The notes below the pieces were generated by a model. The model saw nothing but the letters and a program-made list of their open reading frames with translations. It had not been told where the DNA came from and searched no databases. Positions 9,997 through 21,642 of a stretch of 64,000 nt of DNA are shown one piece after another (the first letter of the stretch is position 1; each line of letters begins with the position of its first letter). The stretch is from Balamuthia mandrillaris (lineage: Eukaryota; Discosea; Longamoebia; Balamuthiidae), in assembly GCA_031835245.1 (NCBI GenBank), contig JAVKOQ010000004.1, positions 186,001 through 250,000 on the forward strand, written 5' to 3'. The position numbers and the translations under genes were made by a program.

Positions 9997-11592
9997 ATGA
10001 GTTTTTTACGTAGTATAAGAGCTTTTTTTCCTACAGATAAACATCAATTAATTCAGTTATCAAAAGTTACAATTCCTATTGTTTTAGCTTCATTTTTAAT
10101 TTCAATAAACAATTTTGTTGACAACTTTATGGTTACTGGAGTTAAAAATGGAATTACAGCACTTGGACTTGCTAATGCTTGAACAGGAATAAGTTTTTCT
10201 TTTATTTTAGGAGTTAACTTTGTTTCTGCTATTTTATTTGGTCAATATTTTGGTAGTAGAAACGTAGAAAAATGTAGAGAAATCAACAATTTACGATATA
10301 TTTTAACGATTAGTTTTGTACTATTTTTTTGTATTGCAGCTTGGTCAAATCCCGTAGCAATGATTAAGGTTGTCTCTGGTAATCAGTCAGCTGATAATAA
10401 TCCCAATTATCAAGATACACTTAACCAGGCTTCTTTATATTTAAGAGTTATTGCTATATCTTGATTAATTATTTCTTTTAACTTTTCAACTAACTTAATT
10501 TTAAGAGAAATGAAACAACTAAAAAGTGCTCTGTTTTTCACATTTTTATCTTTAGTAATCAACATTACTTTTAACTTAATTTTAATTCCTAAATTAGGAT
10601 CAGTTGGTTCTGCGATCGCTACTGTTATAGCAAGAGCAGTTGTTTTTATCACTGTATATGTCTTCATTTTCTTCAAAAATAGAGACTTTATTTTTATCCC
10701 TTGAAAAGCTTTTGTGATTTCAAAAATTATTTGAGTTCAGTTTTCAAAAAGAATAACTGGAGCTCTACTCACAACAGGAGGGACAATTGCAACTTCTGTT
10801 CGTATTTTCATCTGACCGCAAGGCTTTCCACAAGGTTCTATTGGAGTTGGTGAATGAAAAGCAGCTTGAGGCATCGGAGTTATTACAATATTAGGGATAA
10901 CAAACACAATTATCCAAGCTCTAACTTCTTCATTTTCTTCAATTCAAGCAAATATTTCTATCTTTGTAAGTAGATTATTAGGTCAAAATAAAATTGATGA
11001 AGCAACAAGAAATGCCAAGGTTTTAAAAGGGTATTTATTTTTATTTGCCGTCATTTTATCTGCTTTATTAGCTATTTATAATATTTCTATTTTACATATT
11101 GATTCCTTTGCCCGTGGAATAGAACACGGAATCCAAGAAACACTACAACCCGATGTTACAAAAGATCAGGTTGTTGGTGAATGAGCTCAAAAATTTGCAA
11201 AAGCTTATCCTGATGCAACTCAATTAAAAAATGAACTAATTAATCAACAATTTTTAGCTGCAAATTTCTTCAAACACCAAGTCTTTTACAGTGGATGAGT
11301 AATTATTGTATTTAATCCAATGTGAATGTGAATGCTAACTTCAATTAGAATAATTCCAGCAGGTGGAAAATCTAATATTTCTTCAACTTGAGAATTTGCT
11401 TTTGGTGTAATGCAAACTATTTGATTAGTTATTGTTGTATTTTTAATTACTCCTAACATCAACATAAGTCCAGAAGCTAACTTCCCAATTTCCTTCTTAA
11501 TTTTCTACTTGTCTGATGTAGTAAAATTCGCAGTTTATGAGATTTTATATAATAAAATAGACTGAGCTAAAAACATTACTAAAACAGCTTAA
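9997..11592 (+). CDS. MATE-family multidrug/solute exporter
   Basis: 531 residues with about 12 hydrophobic segments in two six-helix halves. The start of TM1 (PIVLASFLISINNFVDNF) matches the MATE pattern, including the conserved N-x-x-D, and a LNLILIPKLGSVGSAIATVIA-type segment closes the first half (residues about 185-207). MATE proteins export cationic compounds or drugs using Na+ or H+ gradients; the substrate cannot be told from sequence. A polar loop of about 60 residues between the later helices is longer than usual. It starts 2 bases after greA, so the two are likely coupled. Confidence 0.85.
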
Positions 11593-11680
11593 AAACACTA
11601 AAAAATCTTGAAAAATGAAACAAAAAGACAATTAATGATAAAAAAACGCTTTTTGTATTCTTCGAGATAACTTTTTTTAG

Positions 11681-11686
11681 TAAAAT
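11681..11686 (+). promoter_or_regulatory. Candidate -10 box for the ECF/valS operon
   Basis: TAAAAT preceded by TTAG, 25 bases upstream of the ATG at 11711, with an AAGGAGGG ribosome-binding site in between. No clear -35, which is common in mycoplasmas. Confidence 0.45.
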
Positions 11687-11710
11687 TTAAAAATACTAAG
11701 GAGGGAAAAC

Positions 11711-12646
11711 ATGAAAAAGTGAAGTAATAAATCAATTGCTTTTATTTCAATTTTTGTTTCTATTACTGTCATAATGCTAATTATTAGTGTTAGAATTTTT
11801 CCTCCTTCCATTTTACCAACATTTAAATACTCTGTTGTTGGTTTGCCTGTTAAACTGACTGGCTTCATTTTTGGACCAATTGTTGGGTTTTTAACTGGAG
11901 TTTTATCAGATTTAATTACCTTTATGTTTGTTCCTTCTCTTTATTCAATTTTTTATACTTTTTATTTAGGGGTTGCTGGATTTATACCAGGAATCTTCTT
12001 TTGAATTTTTATCAAGCAAGGGAAAAAATTTTTTGCTAATGCAAGTATTATTAAAAGACACGAAGATAAAATTGAAGTTTTACAAGCTCAGTTAATTTCT
12101 GAAAATGATGAAACTAAAAGAAAAATGATTGAACAAAAAATCTCACTTTTAAAAACAAAAATCAAGAAAACTGAAGCTCTTAAATACAATAAACATTGAC
12201 TTAATTTTTCTTGAATCACAAACTCAATCATTATTTTTATTGTTGTAGTTTGTATTGCAACTACTATCTATTTTATTCCAGATGAAATAATCAAAAAAAA
12301 TAAATTCATCAACAAGAAACTTTATGGAATTTTACTTGTTGTTTTTGGTTCTACTTCAATGATTATCTTTTTATTGTTTGCTAGGTTTTTTAAATTTTTT
12401 ATTAGAAATGAAATGTATTTAAGAATGGCTCCAATTGTAGCTTTTTCTGCTTTACATGAACCTTTAGGAAATATTATTATTGCTTTTGGTGATGTTCAAT
12501 CAGGAGTTTTAGACAGCTTTGAAACGTCATTAATAAGCCATTTTTTAACTTCTCCAATTAAAATATGAATAAACTTAAGTGTAATCTATCTAACTTCTAG
12601 TATTATTATTCCAATGGTTAACAATAAAAGTTTTTATTCATATTAA
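11711..12646 (+). CDS. ECF transporter S component (vitamin-binding membrane subunit)
   Basis: 311 residues. Early helices contain FPPSILPTFKYSVVGLPVKL and FIFGPIVGFLTGVLSD (about 36-76), the signature of group-II ECF substrate-binding subunits (FolT/RibU-like), in which the GP-x-x-G-x-x-x-G-x-x-SD segment forms the vitamin pocket. A long charged, coiled-coil-like cytoplasmic insertion (about 105-160) separates the two helical halves and is unusual for S components. The S component captures a vitamin and shares an EcfT/EcfA module encoded elsewhere. FolT-type folate uptake is my best guess. The strong AAGGAGGG site fixes the start. The pseudo-ABC gene follows after 11 bases. Confidence 0.75.
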
Positions 12647-12657
12647 ATTAGGTGTTT

Positions 12658-14844
12658 ATGAAATCAAATGATGACTTGCAAAAACTTGGCTTATTTTTCT
12701 TTCAAATAAACAATAAAAATTTTGATCATTTTACTTTCAACTTTTTAAAAGGTGAAGATACTTTAATTTATTCATCTGATGAACAATTATGAAATAAATT
12801 TAAACAAATTCTAACTAAAAGTGTTAACTATAACGGAATCATTTTCAACGACGGAGAAATTCTTGATAATCTCAAAAATAAAAATAAATTTTACTTCAAT
12901 TTCCTTTCTAAAAATGACTTTGAAAAGTATAAAGATTACTCTATTTTTAATTTTCTAAAACAAAGATTTGCAGCAGAAACTAACTCTGAATGTTTAAAAC
13001 AAAAATACATTCTAGAAAAAAAATACTTACAAGAAAAGCACATTAATTTTGAACTAGCATTTTTTGAACAACAAAATTATTCCAAACTTTTAAATTTAAT
13101 AATAGAAAAATTGGATAAAGAAATTGATGAAAGTTCTTTTTCTGAATCTAATTTCTTATACGTTCTTAAAAAAATCTGAATTCTTATTTGACAATTTAAA
13201 TCGAGTTATTTTCAATATTATCAAGAAAAAATTGATGATTTAATCAAATTTGAAAAACCTTATTTAAATTTTATTTCTAAATTAGACAAAAATTTAGTAT
13301 CTCTTAATTCTGTTGTTGATATTTATTATTTAGAACATTATAAACACAATAATATCCTCAAAAATCCTAATAATAATGAATTAGATAATGAACTTGAATC
13401 AAAAGCTTTAAAATACAGATTCATTAGTAAATGAATAAAGAAAAAGAAGGTTTTAAAGAAAAAAAATACTATTTATTATTTCTTAAAAAAACTAATAATT
13501 AGTGACATAAAAGAAGCATCTCAAGATGCAAGATTTGATAAAAATAAATTAATTAAAGTTTATTTTATTTTAAATAAAAAGTTTTTAAAACTATGAAAAT
13601 ATAAGTTTATTTTTAATTCAAAAAATAGTTTTGATTTAATAACTTTTTATGATTATTGATACAGTTGACTTCATACTAATTTTGCAAAAATTGTTGACAA
13701 TCCAAAATCCGATAAAACTCGATGAGTTAAAAGTTTTTTTAATGTTAATTTCAAAACAAGTTATTGAAGTTATAAAACTTTTTTAGCTAATTTACTTGAT
13801 AAATTTTCGCAATGAAAAATCAAAAATAAAGAAAAACGCGAACTTGAAAATCAAATCGCAAAGCAAAAAGAAGAAATTCGTGAAAAATTTCAAAATTCAC
13901 ACACTTATTGAACTTACTTAAATTCTTTATATGAACAAAAATCTACACAAAACTGAATTAAAGATTCAATAATTAAAAATTTCAAACTTCATTCTAGTAT
14001 TAGAGAAGAAAATGAAGACAAATTAAAAAGAATTAAAAAAATTCTTTTTGAACTTGTAAAAAAACATACTGATACTTTTGCTGACTTAGAATTCATTAAC
14101 TCTTTTTGTAAAGAAACTTTCGAAAATATTCAAAACAGGGAAATTAAATCAAGTCATAAAAACAACATTTTAAATAATAAATATTTTTATAATTTCATTT
14201 TAGAAAAAGAAATAATTAGTTTTTGTGAAAAAAATAATTTCAATCATGGTGTTTTATTTAAAAAATACAAAGAACTAAACGAAGAACAAAAAATTAATCT
14301 TGAATGCTCAATTTCTCAATGATTTCATTATGAATTTTACTTCCTAAATACTTCAAATTTCTACTTTGAACCCAATTCATTTATTGATCATTTTTTAAGA
14401 TTTAAAAAACAAAATCAATCTCTAATAATTTTTTCTAACAAATTTTTAAAACCACAATTTCTCAATTTCTTGTTTATAGAAAAAAATAAAATTATTGAAT
14501 CTTTTGTAAACAATGATTACAAACCTGAATTTGAAACCACTTTTGCTAATTACTTTTTTAATCATCATGATTTTGATCTTGATTTATTAAAAGATTTACC
14601 GACTAAAAAATATGATGAGTTTTATTATCAAAACGTTGAATTCAGTGGATTTAATAAAATAAAAAATATTTGAGAAGAGTGATCTGATAAAATTCAAAAA
14701 GAAAAATCTCAAACAATTTTAAATCTACAAAAGACTTTAGAAAAAGGCGATTATCCTATTGCAGAAGATGATATTTTTATCAGTGACATTAAAATTCAAA
14801 AACCAAAATTAGATATAAATTTAAAGGAAAAAAATGGAAAATAA
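12658..14844 (+). CDS. Large protein resembling an ABC ATPase that has lost its nucleotide-binding motifs
   Basis: 728 residues in code 4, no TM helix. The first 100 residues follow the ABC-ATPase template in outline (short strands, [14 protein letters not shown] where the Walker A strand-loop should be, then [11 protein letters not shown] like the usual GxIxxxG segment), but the GxxGxGKS/T motif is absent. Near the C-terminus (about 575-605) QSLIIFSNK and [10 protein letters not shown] resemble the H-loop strand and the following hairpin, without the His. Between them lie about 450 residues rich in Lys, Asn, Phe and Trp, partly coiled coil (around 380-410). It overlaps valS by 11 bases. Function unknown; a structural partner of the adjacent ECF component is possible. 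The ABC relationship is inference. Confidence 0.6.
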
Positions 14845-17308
14845 ATACAATCATTCATTTGTTGAAAAGAACATTAACCAAAAATGGATTGATAAAAAAT
14901 ATTTTGTTGCAAATAGAAATCCAAAAAAACCTTTTTCAATAATTTTACCTCCTCCAAATGTAACAGGAAAATTACATCTTGGTCATGCTTGAGATAGTTA
15001 TTTACAGGACACAATCATCAGATTTAAAAAATTAAAAGGTTATGATGTTTTATTTCTTCCAGCAGTAGATCATGCAGGAATTGCAACTCAAGCAAAAGTA
15101 GAAGAAAAACTTCTTAAACAAAACATCAAAAAAGAAGATTTGGGTAGACAAAAATTTTTAGAAAAAGTGTTCGAATGAAAAGATGAATATTATCAAAATA
15201 TCAAAGAACAATGATTTAAATTAGGTCTTGGTTTTGATTACACAAAAGAAAGATTTACTTTAGATCCACAAGCACAAGAAGCTGTTAGTGATGTATTTGT
15301 TACTTTGTACAAAAAAGGCTTCATTTATAAAGCAAATCGTGCAATTAATTGAGATGTTAAACTAAAAACAGCTCTTTCAAATATTGAAGTAATAAACAAA
15401 CCAGTTGAACAAAAAATGTACTATTTAAAGTACTTTATCCAAAATTCCGATGAGTTCTTAACTGTTGCTACCACTAGAATTGAAACTATTTCTTGTGATG
15501 TTGCTTTAGCTATAAATCCAAAGGATAAAAGGTACTTAAAATATGCAAACAAAAAAGTTGTTCGTCCTTTTACCAACAAGCTAATTCCAATTATTTTAGA
15601 TGAATATGTAGATATCAATTTTGGTTCTGGAGTTATGAAAGTTTCTTCACATAGTATGGCTGATTTTGATATTATGCAAAAACATAATTTAAATGCTGTT
15701 GAATGTATCGATATCAACGGAAAACTAACAAGTCAAGTTGAAGGATTTAAAAACAAAGATAGAATTGAAGCTAGAGATTTAATTGCTAATTATCTAAAAG
15801 AAAAAGATCTACTTTTAAAAACAGAAAACATTATTTCTAATGTAGGATTTTCACAAAGAAGTGATGAAGTTGTTGAGATTCTTGTTCAACCACAATGATT
15901 TATTTCAATGAAAAAACTTGCACAAAATCTTTTAGAGCATTTAAATTCAAAAGATAAAGTTTTATTTTATCCTTCTAAATTTAGAAAAACAATGATTTCT
16001 TGAATGGAAAATGTTCACGATTGAACAATTTCCCGTCAACTTTGATGAGGACACAGAATTCCTGTTTGATATAAAAATGAAGAAATTAAAGTTCAAAAAC
16101 AAAACCCTGGTGCAGGTTGAATTCAAGACGAAGATGTTTTAGATACTTGATTTTCTTCAGGTTTAACACCTTTTGTATTTTTAGGTTGGCCACAAAAATT
16201 AGATATTGTTAAAAAATATTATCCAACAAATTTATTAGTAACAGGTTGGGATATTATCTTCTTTTGAGTAGCTAGAATGTATTTTTTAGCACTTGAAATC
16301 ACAAAGAAAAAACCTTTCAATGCTGTTCTTTTACATGGTTTAATTCGTGATATGAATGGTAAAAAAATGTCCAAATCCTTAGGTAATGGAATTGATCCAA
16401 TGGAAGTGATTGAAGAATATGGCTCCGATGTTTTAAGAGCTACTTTAATTTTTAATTCAACTCCAGGACAAGACATTAAATTCAATATTGAAAAATTAAA
16501 TGCTGCTTGAAGTTTGAATAACAAATTATGAAATATTGCAAAATATATTAAATCTTTAGAATCTAAAAAAACAAAACAAAATTTTGTGGATTTATGAATC
16601 TTAAATAAATTAACTGTTTTAAACAAAACAATTTCCAAATATATGAATAAATACAATTTTTCATTAATTTCTAAATCTATAAACGAGTTTGTTTTTGAAG
16701 ATTTTTCATCTTGATATATTGAATTAAATAAATTACATCAAAATGGATATCATTTAAGAAAGGTTCTTAAAAAAGTTTTAATTGTTCTACATCCTTTTAT
16801 TCCATTTTTAACTGATTATTTATTTAAAGAAATCTTTAACGAAGAGCTACTTGAGCAAAAAAGATTAATGTTTAGAAATTATAAAAACACAGAAAAAATT
16901 GATAAAGTTATTGAAATTGTTTCTGAACTTAGAAAATATCGTGAAAAACATAATATTTCTAAAAAAGAAAAATTACAATATTGAATTAAAAATAATTCTT
17001 TAGATTCTGATTCATTGAACTTAATCAATAAATTAGCAATTGCTGAAATCTTTGAAAATAATGTTTCTATTTTAAAAACCAATAATTTCGAAATTTTCTT
17101 AAATCTTTCAGAATCCAAACAAAATGAAGAACAATTAAGAATAGAAAAAGAAATTAAATATTTAGAATCCGAAGTTCAAAGATCTTCTGCAATCTTGTCA
17201 AATCCTAATTTCTTAGCAAAAGCACCTAAAGAAAAAATTGAATTAGAAAAATCTAAATTAGAAGATTATAAAAACAAATTAAATTATTATTTATCAAAGA
17301 AAAAATAA
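14834..17308 (+). CDS. valS: Valyl-tRNA synthetase
   Basis: Class I synthetase charging tRNA-Val; 824 residues. The HIGH motif is HLGH (48-51) after [15 protein letters not shown] is at 511-515, and WFSSGL and RQLWWGHRIPVWY are conserved. The CP1 editing insertion is present but altered: TTRIET starts at 213 (family TTRPET), and the PAHDPND loop reads S-S-H-S-M-A-D, with Ser274 where the editing Asp is normally found. The C-terminal coiled-coil arm (about 750-824) is present. It overlaps the upstream gene, so it is translated from the same message. Proofreading of Thr-tRNA-Val may be weak. Confidence 0.95.
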
Positions 17309-17359
17309 AAAAAATAAATTTTTTGTTTTAAAATTTATAGCATAAAAAAGGAAAAAAAT

Positions 17360-17533
17360 ATGACAAAATACGTAGTAAGACACAATAATGCATGAGCTGT
17401 TAAAAACCCACAAGCAGAAAAAGTTACAAAAACTTTTGCAACACAAAAAGAAGCAATTGAATATGCAAAAAGCTTAAAAAAAACAACAAGTGTTATGGTG
17501 GAACAAGTTAACGGACAGTACAGAAAGGCATAA
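17360..17533 (+). CDS. DUF2188 small protein
   Basis: 57 residues. The pattern VVRHNNAWAVKNPQAEK, then TFATQKEAIEYAKSL and a final VEQVNGQYRKA strand match the compact DUF2188 fold (a strand, W-x-V-K, a helix with Ala-Ile/Glu, then strands ending in G-x-I/Y-R). Its function is unknown. AAAAAAGGAAAA precedes the ATG. It lies 51 bases after valS and ends at a strong terminator. Confidence 0.75.
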
Positions 17534-17560
17534 AAAAATGGCATAAAGCCATTTTTTTTT
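17534..17560. terminator. Bidirectional terminator
   Basis: ATGGC-ATAAA-GCCAT hairpin flanked by T12 rightward and T7 leftward. It lies between the convergent DUF2188 and oxidoreductase genes. Confidence 0.85.
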
Positions 17561-17595
17561 TTTTAGATTTAATTATTAAAAAATAATTTTATTTT

Positions 17596-18972
17596 TTAAA
17601 AAACAAAACTTCTTGAAAGATAATAAATTGCTTCTGATAATGTTGGATGTGTATAAGTTGATTTTTGTAAATCAAAGATTGTTAAATTATTTTTAACTGC
17701 CAAAGCAATAGTATTAATTAAATTAGAAGCATCTTCTAAAAACATAAAGCAACCTAGAATTCTTCCTGTTGATTTTTCTACATTCATTTTTAAAAATGAA
17801 AATTGTTTTTCTAAGTTATCTGCATGAGCTCTTGGAAGTGAAGAAGCAGGAATTTCAACTGAAACAAAATCAACTCCTTCTCTTTCTAATTGTTTATCAC
17901 TTAAACCAACACCAGCAACATCTTGATTTAAGTAAATTGCTCATGGAGTTGTTGAAACATCTAAAGTTTCTTCATTTTCGAATTCTAAAATGTCTTTTGC
18001 AACTATATCACCTTGTTTATATGCAATTGAAGAAAGCATCATTGAACCAGTTACATCACCAATTGCATAAACATTTTCTAATGAAGTTTTATTTCTGTGA
18101 TCAACTTTAACTGATTGATTTGGATTTAATTCTAAGTTTAGATTTTTAAAGGATTCTGTATTAGCAACTCTTCCAACTGCAATTAAAACTCTACAAAATC
18201 CTAAAGTCATTTGTTCTTCATTTTCTATTAAAACTGTGTTTGCATCTGTGAATTTAACAACTTTTGAATTTTCATAAATTTTAATATTTCTTTGTTGTAA
18301 ATATTCTTTAACATTTGATTGTAATTTTGTATCAAAGTTACCTAAAAATTCTCTTGATTCAACAATTGAAACTTCAGACCCTAAAGCAGAGAAAAGATAA
18401 GCAAATTCTAATGAAATAGGACCTGCACCAATTATCACTAGTTTTTTAGGAGCTTTATTAATATTTAAAAGATCTGTTGAATATAATAATCTTCCTTCAT
18501 TTTCTACTAGTTCTTGTCCTTCTATGTTGATTTTTCTTGAAGAAGAACCACTAGATAGAACAAGTTTGTCAAAAGTATAATCTTCTTCGTTAACTCTTGC
18601 ATTGTTTTGATCTAAAATTGTAGCTTCACCAAAAACAACTTCAACACCTGCATTAGTTAAACCATTTAGTATTGCGTTGTTTAATTTTTCTTTATTTTTC
18701 TTTCTTCTTGCTTGAATTTCAAAAAAATTAAAGTGCACTTTATGAGTATGAACTCCAAATTGTGAACTTCTTTTTACTTCTTCAAATACTCTAGCTGATT
18801 TTATAAGGGTTTTAGTTGGAATGCAACCTTCATTTACACAAGTCCCACCTAAATCTTGTCTTTCAAAAAGTACTACTTTTTTGTTGTTTTTAACCAATAA
18901 AAGTGCTAATGAATATCCACCTGGACCAACTCCTAAAACAGCAATATCAAATTTTTTAATCTCTTTATTCAT
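17596..18972 (-). CDS. FAD-dependent disulfide oxidoreductase (dihydrolipoyl dehydrogenase-like)
   Basis: 458 residues. FAD-binding GVGPGGY (14-20), redox-active Cys45 and Cys50 in GGTCVNEGCIPTK, an NAD-binding IIGAGPISLEFAY fold (about 180-192), a second FAD motif (YAIGDVTGS, about 313-321) and an HPTLSE active-site base near the C-terminus are all intact. Members reduce lipoamide (E3 of pyruvate dehydrogenase) or act as mercuric-reductase/RclA-like enzymes. There is no N-terminal lipoyl domain, and no E1 or E2 gene lies nearby, so a stand-alone role is possible. GCIPTKTL is closer to RclA-like members than to classical E3 by eye. The promoter region is in 18973-19058. Confidence 0.85.
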
Positions 18973-19035
18973 AATATAGCTATTATACTCTTTTCGTTGC
19001 TTTATCGAAAAAAATGCTAATTTTAATTTTTATTC

Positions 19036-19049
19036 AAAAAAAAAAAAAA
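19036..19049 (+). repeat. A14 homopolymer upstream of a membrane-protein gene
   Basis: A run of 14 A ends 9 bases before the ATG at 19059, inside the 5' untranslated region or promoter. It could vary in length by slippage. Confidence 0.8.
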
Positions 19050-19058
19050 TAGAACATT

Positions 19059-19631
19059 ATGAATGATAACTTTAAAGTAATTACACAAGATTACTCTTCT
19101 TATTTATCTACTATTAAAGAAGCGATTAAAAAATTTAAAACTGTCGATAAGGTTTTGTTTGTTTGGATTGGAACAGTTGTTTCTTCTGTACTTTTTTGAA
19201 TTTTATTTTTTGTTGGTTTATTTAAAGGATGGGGAAACGTAAATTATGCCTTAATTATAATTGCATTAATTTTAGATATTTTTGCTTTTATTGTTTATAT
19301 TAAAGTAAAAATAAATCAAGAACGTATAAAGAAATTTTTAAATTCTTTACATTATATGCATGAAGAAAAAACTTCAGAACTAGTTGAGACATTAAATTTA
19401 ATTAATACAAGTATTGGAATAAATGACTTAGCGATGTTTCAAACAATAAGACAAGAAACTACTGTATTAAATAATTTAAAAGAAGATTTTTGATGTTTTT
19501 TAAAAGGAGTTCCCTTATTTTTTAGAAAAAAACATAAAGAAGTTGTTATTAATTTTGTCGAATCAGTAGAATCTACACTTTCCAATATCAACCAACTTAA
19601 TTATAGACAGTGAGAACGTAATAAACAATAG
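19059..19631 (+). CDS. Two-TM membrane protein of unknown function
   Basis: 190 residues in code 4. An N-terminal charged helix precedes two strong TM segments (about 32-55 and 62-82) with a short loop holding GWGN. The long C-terminal helical domain is cytoplasmic by charge. The layout is similar to the DUF4231-like trio at 1.1-2.5 kb. There is no convincing ribosome-binding site, only the A14 tract and AGAAC. No conserved catalytic pattern seen. Confidence 0.6.
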
Positions 19632-19668
19632 GGTGTAAGTTTAATTTCATTCTTTAGTTTATTTTATT

Positions 19669-19710
19669 TCCCAAACAAATTTTCTTTTTTGTTTGGGTTT
19701 TTTATTTTTT
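19669..19710 (+). terminator. Strong terminator
   Basis: CCCAAACAAA against TTTGTTTGGG with a short loop, then T6AT6. Its T-run overlaps the stop codon of the convergent leftward gene. Confidence 0.85.
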
Positions 19711-20667
19711 AATTCAATTTTCGTATTCTTTTTGACAATCTTCAACTACTTTTTCTATGTCAGCTTCATTAAAAATAATAGCACCAGAAGCTAATTCGTG
19801 ACCACCACCATTTCATTTGATTGCCACATTTCTAACTACTGGTCCATTAGATCTAAATTCCACTCTTCAGTTTAAAGTTTCTTCTTGAACAAAGGAAAGT
19901 CAAATTCTAAATTCATCTATATTTCCAATAATATTTGGTCTAGAAGCACTATTAGATGTTTTGTTTAATTTTTGTAATTCCTTTTGATTTAAAACAAAAT
20001 AAATTACATTTTTTGTCTTTTGAATTTTTGAATAAATATAAGTTTCAAACTCAATTTCTTTTAATGATTTTGCAGTTAAATGTGAATGAATTAATTTTGT
20101 ATCAGTTCCGTTTTTTCAAAGTAATGAGGCTAAATTAAGTGTTCTGGCAGAAGTATTTGAATATAAAAATCTTCCTGAATCTGTATAGATTCCAAGATAA
20201 ATTAAATTTGCTGCTCTTTGATTTATTTTTCATTTTGCATATTTTGCTAAATCAGCAATTTGTTCAGCGCTTGCTATATAAGAAGAATCAACTCATTTAT
20301 ATGTTGAATTCAAATCATCATCGTTTGGATGGTGATCAATTCTTAAAATAGCTTTAAATTTGTTTTCATTAAATAAATTTGCAAACTCAATTCTTTCTTT
20401 AAAATTAGCATCAACAACCATTGCTAGCGAATCTTCTAAAACATCTTTTGAAGGTATTGTATCGTGCTCTAAATGAAGAAAATTGAAGGATTTTTTAGCA
20501 TCTCCAACAGCGAAAACCTTTTTATTAGGAAAGTTAATTTTGATTAATTCCTTTAAACCAAATTGTGATCCCAAACAATCTCCATCAGGTCTAATATGGT
20601 GAAAAATCACAATAGAATCGAATTGTTGAATTAGTTCAAGCGTCTTCTTTTTATTACCTATTTTCAT
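19702..20667 (-). CDS. DHH/DHHA1 phosphoesterase (NrnA/MgpA-like), copy 2
   Basis: 321 residues. Motif I FHHIRPDGDCLGSQ (about 22-35) and motif III DHH (about 112-114) supply the two-metal site; the C-terminal DHHA1 domain has WNGGGHELASGA (about 287-298). NrnA-type enzymes degrade nanoRNAs and dephosphorylate pAp. Motif II reads VVDAN where the upstream paralogue and most family members have VDT/VDS; the Asp is kept. The ATG lies 14 bases inside the 3' end of copy 1, so they are coupled. The two may have divided pAp and nanoRNA or c-di-nucleotide roles. Confidence 0.85.
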
Positions 20668-21631
20668 TTTTTTCGTACTCTTCCGCTATCTCTACTGCTT
20701 CTTGAACTAATTTTTTAATTTCTTTTTTGTTTCTTATATTTGCGCCAGCTGCTAATGCATGCCCTCCACCTTGATATTTGCTTGCTAAAGTATTAATAAC
20801 AGGACCATTTGAACGAAGTCTTACTCTAATTAATTTTTCTTCATCTACAAAGAAAATCCAAACTCTGTTGTCCCCGATATTTGCTAGCATATTAACAGAT
20901 GTTGCTTGCTCTTTTGTTAAATTAAATTTTTCTCGAATCTTTTGTGTCACATGGAAATAAATAACTTTTCCTTCTTTTTTATAGTTAGAAAGAACATAAG
21001 CTAAAAAAGCTACTTCATTTTCTTCTCTTTTTGAAAGTGCTAAGTGGATTTTGTTAAAATCAAAACCAGAATTAAACAAAAATGAAGCTACTGAAAAAGT
21101 TCTTGCTGTTGTAGAAGGAAAGAAAAATCTGTTTGAATCTGTGTAAAGCCCTAAATATACATATGAAGCTATCTCTTCATCAATTTCTCATTTATTTTTT
21201 ATCAAGAAATAACCTATCATTTCAGCAGCTGCAACAAAAGAAGAATCAACTCAAATATGGTTGAATTCAAAAGAAGAAACAACAGGATGATGATCAATTC
21301 TTGCAGTACATTTAAATTTATTTTCAGCTAATAAATGACTTTTTTCAACTCTTTCAGGACCTGCTGTATCAACAATGATGGCTAGTGAATTCTCAAAGTA
21401 TTTTTCTTCAATTTCTTCTTCATCAATGAATGTAAAATTCATAAATTCTAATACTCCTGATGCATTTCCGATGAAGAATACTTTCTTATCCTTGAATCTT
21501 TTTCTAATAGCCAAACCTAAACCAAATTGTGAACCTAAACAATCTCCATCAGGCCTGATATGATGAAAAATGAAGATATTTTCATGTTCTATAATAGCGT
21601 TTTCAATTTTTTTATGTGTTCCTAATTTCAT
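20654..21631 (-). CDS. DHH/DHHA1 phosphoesterase (NrnA/MgpA-like), copy 1
   Basis: 325 residues, tandem paralogue of the next gene. Contains FHHIRPDGDCLGSQ (about 22-35), IIVDTAG (motif II), RIDHHP (motif III), YTDSNRF (motif IV) and the DHHA1 substrate loop YQGGGHALAAGA (about 288-299). All metal ligands of bacterial NrnA are intact, so it should be an active nanoRNase/pAp phosphatase. It follows rlmH after 11 bases and probably belongs to the dnaA-to-rlmH leftward operon. Confidence 0.9.
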
Positions 21632-21642
21632 TTTTGTCTCTT

